Source: Nitrospirota bacterium (lineage in GTDB: Bacteria; Nitrospirota; Nitrospiria; Nitrospirales; UBA8639). From it: a stretch of 18,743 nt of DNA. Below, in pieces: positions 14,768 through 18,743 of the stretch. Positions within the stretch are counted from its first letter, which is position 1. The number at the start of each line of letters is the position of its first letter. Under the pieces are notes generated by a model. It was not told the origin of the DNA. It searched no databases and saw only the letters and a list, made by a program, of their open reading frames with translations. Made by a program: the position numbers and the translations under genes. Where the stretch lies: contig JAOUNC010000009.1 of assembly GCA_029881175.1 (NCBI GenBank), positions 1 through 18,743 of the forward strand. Reading direction: 5' to 3'.

Positions 14768-17461
14768 ATGACCACAGGACATTCCAGCTTCACCCCCACT
14801 TCGGCCGTTGGATCTCAGAGTCTGCAGGAAGAACGCGAGACATTGCATCAACGACTGAGGGAAGGGGCCACGGGCGGAGAAGTTGTCCAGGCCTTTTCTG
14901 ATTTCATGGATGCGCTCTTAATTGCTCGATTCCGTGAGGTCATTCAACAGGGCAATGCCGAGATTCGAGCAAGTCTGCAACAATGTTGTTTGGTGGCGAT
15001 GGGAGGGTATGGACGAAGGGAACTCGCGCCCTATTCGGATATAGACGTCATGCTGCTCACCAAAGGAGATCAGGCTGAGGTTGCCCACACCATTTCTAAG
15101 GGAGTCTTTCATCGTTTATGGGATTTAGGTTTTCAGGTTGGGCATAGCGTTCGATCCATTGCAGAATGCCTGGAGATTGCCGCAAGGGATCTTCCCGCCT
15201 GTACCTCCCTCATGGAGTCGAGGTTTCTGGGAGGCCATGCGGCGGTGTTCCAGGAATTTCAGAGAAAATTTGATCGACGAATTCTCAAACGCCAATCAAA
15301 ACAATTTATTCTCGATAAAATAGAAGAGCGGGAACGGGAATATGCCAAATTTGGGGCAACGGTTTTTTTACTCGAACCGAATGTTAAAAAAAGTAAGGGA
15401 GGCTTGCGAGATCTACATTTGGTCCAATGGGTCGGTCAGGCTCGCTACGGGGTTGGAACGATTCAAGAACTCGCTAACCGCGGGATTCTGGCATTTCAGG
15501 ACTATCAGGTGTTGCAAGACGCGCAAGAATTTCTTTGGCGTCTTCGAGGATTTTTGCATTTTGAAGCGAAGCGGGCCCAGGATATTCTCACGTTTGAAGA
15601 TCAGGTTCGGCTCGCCGAAATTTATGGATTGTCTGATCTCCCTCATCTGTTAGCCGTTGAACAATTTATGCAGCAGTATTTCCGGCATACGACGGGATTG
15701 CATGATCGGTGTCTGCGATTTCTTGAACAGGCACAGGAGCAGTCTTGGGTTGCTCGCATGCGACGGTGGTGGCCGCATTCGTTGATTGAGGATATGTTTC
15801 TCATACAAGACCATCGCCTTACCATTCCTTCAGAAAAATTACTGGGTGTCTTGGAAAGCCCTGTTTTGCTGCTGCGGTTATTTGAAATCTCTCAGGATCA
15901 AGCGGTGCCGATTGACTCCAGGATTTTAAATGAATTGTCTCAGCATTTAGTCACTGTGCCTAATGAACGGTTTCATACTGAGGAGGTGAGTCGGCTGTTC
16001 CGGCGAATTTTGAGTCGGCCCGGGCGAATTGGACACACCCTAGAAGCTATGCATCAAGCCAGTCTATTGGAAAAACTCGTTCCGGCATTTGCTCGAGTGC
16101 GAGGGCTCATGCAATTTAACCAATATCATAAATATACGGTTGATGAGCATAGTCTGCTGTCGGTCAAAGAAGCGGAACGTTTGCAGGAGGAGCAAGGGCT
16201 TGTTGGTGAGGTGTATCGCCAGATTGTAGACAAGGATATTTTCCACCTCGCGTTATTACTTCATGATTTAGGAAAAGGGCGACCCGGCGATCATTGTAAA
16301 ATTGGACAAGAAATTACTCATAAAATGGCTGACCGATTGGGATTGTCAGAGAAGGAACGTGAGGTCCTGGCCTTTCTGGTGTTTCACCACTTAGTTATGT
16401 CCCATACAGCATTTCGCCGTGATCTGAATGATCCAAAGATTATTCAGGCCTTTGCACGAAAAATGAAAACTGTCGCCGTCCTCCAAAAAATGTTCATTCT
16501 TACCGTTGCAGATATTTCAGCGGTGGGGCCGGAAGTGATGACCAAATGGAAGGAATCGTTGTTGGGAGAACTCTATTCTCGAACGTATGAAGACATGGTG
16601 CAAGGAACAGGCGCTTCCAAACCGGCAGGTGAGAGCATCTTCCTTCAGCCAGCTGCTCGAAAAGCACTTCTTGAAACCTTAGCGACACAGGGGGCAGATA
16701 GTCCTGAGCCTGATGCTGGTTGGTCTTCATGGGTTGATGAGCAATTGGCGCAACTTCCAGATTGGTATGTGGCGTCTACGCCAGTTGAGCAAATGGCCGC
16801 ACACCTCCTGGCTATGAGTCATTTATCAGTGAGGCCTATACATGTAGAGGGGCGGTTTAATACCGAATTAGGTATTTCTGAATATGTCCTTATCACCCGG
16901 GAACAAGCCAAACTCGGACTTTTTATGCAAGTTACTGGTGTTCTTGCTGCATTGGGTCTGGAAGTGCTGAATGCCCAGATTATGACATTGGATGATGGCA
17001 CGGTGTTGGATCTATTTTCTGTGAACGATACGGATTGGGAGGGGCAGCCTTCGGACTATCGATTTAATGAAGTCTCTCATGAAATTCAGGCGGTCGTGCA
17101 AGAAGAACATTCGGTGGAGCAAGTGTTCCAGCGTCGCCGCCGTCTGGTCTTGGGCCGGAAATTTCCTACCGGACGTCGGCCGACGGAAGTCCTCATTGAT
17201 AATGAGGTGTCCGATTCCTATACCGTGATTGATGTGTTTGCGGACGACAAATTAGGCCTCTTGTTTCTGCTCGCTAAAACCTTAGTGCAGTTGGACCTCT
17301 CGATCCATATGGCAAGGATTGGGACGCGATTAGATCAGGTGGTGGATGTATTTTATGTCACAACGGCCTCTGGGGAAAAAATTCAGGACCCTAGGCTTTG
17401 TGAACAGGTTCAAGCCGGTCTTCAAAACGCCGTTAATGTATTTCTGGATGAAGAGCAATAA
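14768..17461 (+). CDS. glnD: Bifunctional uridylyltransferase/uridylyl-removing enzyme GlnD (PII sensor)
   Basis: GlnD senses glutamine and adds or removes UMP on PII proteins (GlnB/GlnK), setting glutamine synthetase activity and nitrogen gene expression. The 897-residue protein is full length and has all four parts. The nucleotidyltransferase has GGYGRRELAPYSDIDVMLL (GG at 79-80, DID at 91-93). The HD domain has LLHDLGKGRPGDH (His499-Asp500) and FHHLVMSHTAFRRD. Two ACT domains follow, near 704-790 (LITREQAKLGLFMQVTGVLA) and 816-895 (DVFADDKLGLLFLLAKTL). It starts 45 bases after nadE with a weak AAAGG at some distance, and no obvious own promoter, so it is probably transcribed with nadE. This would place the cell's glutamine sensor under the nadE leader switch. 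Confidence 0.96.
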   Translation: MTTGHSSFTPTSAVGSQSLQEERETLHQRLREGATGGEVVQAFSDFMDALLIARFREVIQQGNAEIRASLQQCCLVAMGGYGRRELAPYSDIDVMLLTKGDQAEVAHTISKGVFHRLWDLGFQVGHSVRSIAECLEIAARDLPACTSLMESRFLGGHAAVFQEFQRKFDRRILKRQSKQFILDKIEEREREYAKFGATVFLLEPNVKKSKGGLRDLHLVQWVGQARYGVGTIQELANRGILAFQDYQVLQDAQEFLWRLRGFLHFEAKRAQDILTFEDQVRLAEIYGLSDLPHLLAVEQFMQQYFRHTTGLHDRCLRFLEQAQEQSWVARMRRWWPHSLIEDMFLIQDHRLTIPSEKLLGVLESPVLLLRLFEISQDQAVPIDSRILNELSQHLVTVPNERFHTEEVSRLFRRILSRPGRIGHTLEAMHQASLLEKLVPAFARVRGLMQFNQYHKYTVDEHSLLSVKEAERLQEEQGLVGEVYRQIVDKDIFHLALLLHDLGKGRPGDHCKIGQEITHKMADRLGLSEKEREVLAFLVFHHLVMSHTAFRRDLNDPKIIQAFARKMKTVAVLQKMFILTVADISAVGPEVMTKWKESLLGELYSRTYEDMVQGTGASKPAGESIFLQPAARKALLETLATQGADSPEPDAGWSSWVDEQLAQLPDWYVASTPVEQMAAHLLAMSHLSVRPIHVEGRFNTELGISEYVLITREQAKLGLFMQVTGVLAALGLEVLNAQIMTLDDGTVLDLFSVNDTDWEGQPSDYRFNEVSHEIQAVVQEEHSVEQVFQRRRRLVLGRKFPTGRRPTEVLIDNEVSDSYTVIDVFADDKLGLLFLLAKTLVQLDLSIHMARIGTRLDQVVDVFYVTTASGEKIQDPRLCEQVQAGLQNAVNVFLDEEQ

Positions 17462-17466
17462 TCGAA

Positions 17467-17516
17467 TGAGGGGATATGAGGTTGCTGGTGGCGAAAACCA
17501 GTAAAAGATCCCCTCA
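17467..17516. terminator. Long inverted repeat between convergent genes
   Basis: TGAGGGGAT (17467-17475) and ATCCCCTCA (17508-17516) are a perfect nine-base inverted repeat. Inside it CTGGT/ACCAG (17485-17489 with 17497-17501) forms a second stem around a seven-base loop. It lies six bases after the glnD stop and faces the end of the minus-strand kinase gene. No T run flanks it on either strand, so it could be an atypical bidirectional terminator or an mRNA-stabilising structure. Confidence 0.45.
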
Positions 17517-17541
17517 CAAAGAATGTGACACCCCGAAAAGG

Positions 17542-18743
17542 TTAGGGTTGTGTCGGATATTGCGGATTAGCGGATAATTCATGAATCGCTTCGCACAGAA
17601 TCCGTTCAGCCTCTCCATGCTGTTGGATTCCATGAGCCAGAAGAAATTTCCCGGTTTGCATCACAGTGTTAGTTAAATCATGATGGCATTTACAGTCTTC
17701 TCTTGTTCGGATATTCAAAAGCGTTGCCCCTGCAAAGGCGGCCATTCGTAACTCCATCCCTTCCCACAAGTCGCCGACTTCTTGTTGATAGGCATGGAGG
17801 ACATTCTGAATAGCCTCCTGCCGGTTGCCTATTGCCGAGGCGAGGGCCCAATAGACCAAATGCCCCAAAAAGAACCCAAGGTCACAGGCTGGGTCCCCAA
17901 TACTTGCGCTCAATTCAAAGTCGATTACGCCAATGGTTCCTTGCCCGATACGAATATTTTTGGGTTGATAATCAAGGTGGAAGAATCCTTTTTTTGTGGC
18001 AGCGAGACTTTGTTGTCGAAGAATCTGTAGATGGCTCAAGTCTTGTTCCGATACATGGGCGCCTCCAAGGTCAACTGTTCGCTGTGACAGGATGGTCTCC
18101 CAATGTTGGCGATCTTTTTTTTCTGATCCCCAAAAGGGTGGGATTGGGCTGGTAAGGCAATGACATTCCGACAGAAAGCCGATGACCTTTTGGGTGATGG
18201 TGGGATCGAAGATGCGATGTTGAAATTGGTGTTGAAGCGATTCGCCGAGAGGACAGACTTCAGTTAAGGCGAGGGTCCAGGTCGAGGGCTGAAAAAAGAT
18301 AACCTCAGGAATGTTCACGGTCTGATTGTGTCGACAAGTTAGCCACTTAAGCACTCGATACTCCGCAGAAAGTCGTCGACGTGGCTTAGGTTTCATAGGC
18401 TGTCCAATGGTTCCCGAACCCACCGTATCTCCAGCATATTTAATGAAACCTCGTCGTCCGTCTGTGAAATGAATATGAAATACCTGGTCGATTTTCCCAG
18501 GAACGGTACATCGGATACCTTGAATAGCACCCAGGTTCATACCATGAACGAGGATGGAAAGCTTTTCTTGGAGAATCTCCTCCATCTCCTTTCTGCCATT
18601 TCGACAAAGTTTCCAGACCTTTGTGCGTTGAGCCAAACTCAGGTGTGACGGAAGAGCGGCGAAGAACTCCTTTTTCCCTTCTTCCCCTTGAGCCAGCTTG
18701 GCACGTAAGGTCGTGGCTCGAATGGGGAGCGACGCTGTGGGGG
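17542..18743 (-). CDS. Phosphotransferase (APH-fold kinase), N terminus outside window
   Basis: This is a member of the aminoglycoside phosphotransferase/choline kinase fold. The ATP-binding N lobe has a likely lysine in RRGFIKYAGD. The catalytic loop is HLDYQPKNIRI (Asp codon at 17971-17973), and the metal-binding motif is IDFELSASIGDPACDLGFF (Asp codon at 17920-17922). The C-terminal helices include HLVYWALASAIG. Substrates in this fold range from antibiotics to methylthioribose, choline and homoserine, and I cannot tell which applies. The first in-window start candidates are TTG 18636 and ATG 18585, but the frame stays open to the right edge with protein-like sequence (ATTLRAKLAQGEEGKKEFFA). 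The gene probably starts beyond the window. It is transcribed towards glnD and not part of its operon. Confidence 0.75.
   Translation of the reverse strand, partial: PTASLPIRATTLRAKLAQGEEGKKEFFAALPSHLSLAQRTKVWKLCRNGRKEMEEILQEKLSILVHGMNLGAIQGIRCTVPGKIDQVFHIHFTDGRRGFIKYAGDTVGSGTIGQPMKPKPRRRLSAEYRVLKWLTCRHNQTVNIPEVIFFQPSTWTLALTEVCPLGESLQHQFQHRIFDPTITQKVIGFLSECHCLTSPIPPFWGSEKKDRQHWETILSQRTVDLGGAHVSEQDLSHLQILRQQSLAATKKGFFHLDYQPKNIRIGQGTIGVIDFELSASIGDPACDLGFFLGHLVYWALASAIGNRQEAIQNVLHAYQQEVGDLWEGMELRMAAFAGATLLNIRTREDCKCHHDLTNTVMQTGKFLLAHGIQQHGEAERILCEAIHELSANPQYPTQP

Noticed and set aside
1..18743. Mobile elements, CRISPR arrays, toxin-antitoxin or phage-defence genes
   Set aside because: No transposase or integrase motifs, terminal repeats or regularly spaced repeats were seen; all long frames belong to housekeeping, envelope, pilus or regulatory families.

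Overview
The window is a chromosomal segment of a diderm (LPS-bearing), piliated bacterium with roughly 50% GC. It contains no transposases, integrases, CRISPR arrays, tRNAs or rRNAs. Gene content (RpoN, a type IV pilus assembly block, LPS transport, a GlnD with all its domains, a GAF-GAF-ANTAR protein) and a general impression of the protein sequences suggest Nitrospirota (a Nitrospira-like organism). This is a tentative inference, not a proven assignment.

Layout. (1) 1-1039: the 3' end of a ribosomal protein/RNA polymerase operon (rpoA, cut by the left edge, then rplQ). (2) 1209-5861: an envelope/sigma cluster, lptC-lptA-lptB-rpoN-rapZ. It keeps the familiar proteobacterial order but lacks hpf and ptsN. 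(3) 5862-6134: a 273-base spacer with a CT microsatellite, palindromes and a candidate promoter. (4) 6135-8963: pilM-pilN-pilO-pilP, tightly overlapping, without a pilQ secretin gene behind them. (5) 9081-11488: aroC and aroB of the shikimate pathway. (6) 11490-12746: a GAF-GAF-ANTAR RNA-binding antiterminator, one base after aroB. (7) 12794-12919: a compact regulatory leader. (8) 12920-17461: nadE (glutamine-dependent NAD+ synthetase) and glnD (PII uridylyltransferase). (9) 17542 to the right edge, minus strand: an aminoglycoside-phosphotransferase-fold kinase whose reading frame stays open to the edge.

The most notable element is the leader before nadE. A near-consensus promoter (TTGAAG, 17 bases, TATAAT) predicts a transcript that starts a few bases before two consecutive small hairpins. 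Each hairpin has a six-base loop with A at position 1 and G at position 4 (AATGAC and AATGGC), the signature of the two-hairpin RNA target bound by ANTAR proteins. The second hairpin uses bases that also form the 5' arm of a strong intrinsic terminator. The terminator's 3' arm holds the nadE Shine-Dalgarno sequence, and its U7 tract runs straight into the ATG. The gene just upstream encodes an ANTAR protein. The window therefore appears to hold a complete ligand-sensing antitermination switch, with sensor and RNA target side by side. It would control NAD+ synthesis, which consumes glutamine, and GlnD, which senses glutamine. The RNA structures and the gene order are read directly from the sequence. 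The regulatory logic and a nitrogen-related signal are inference.
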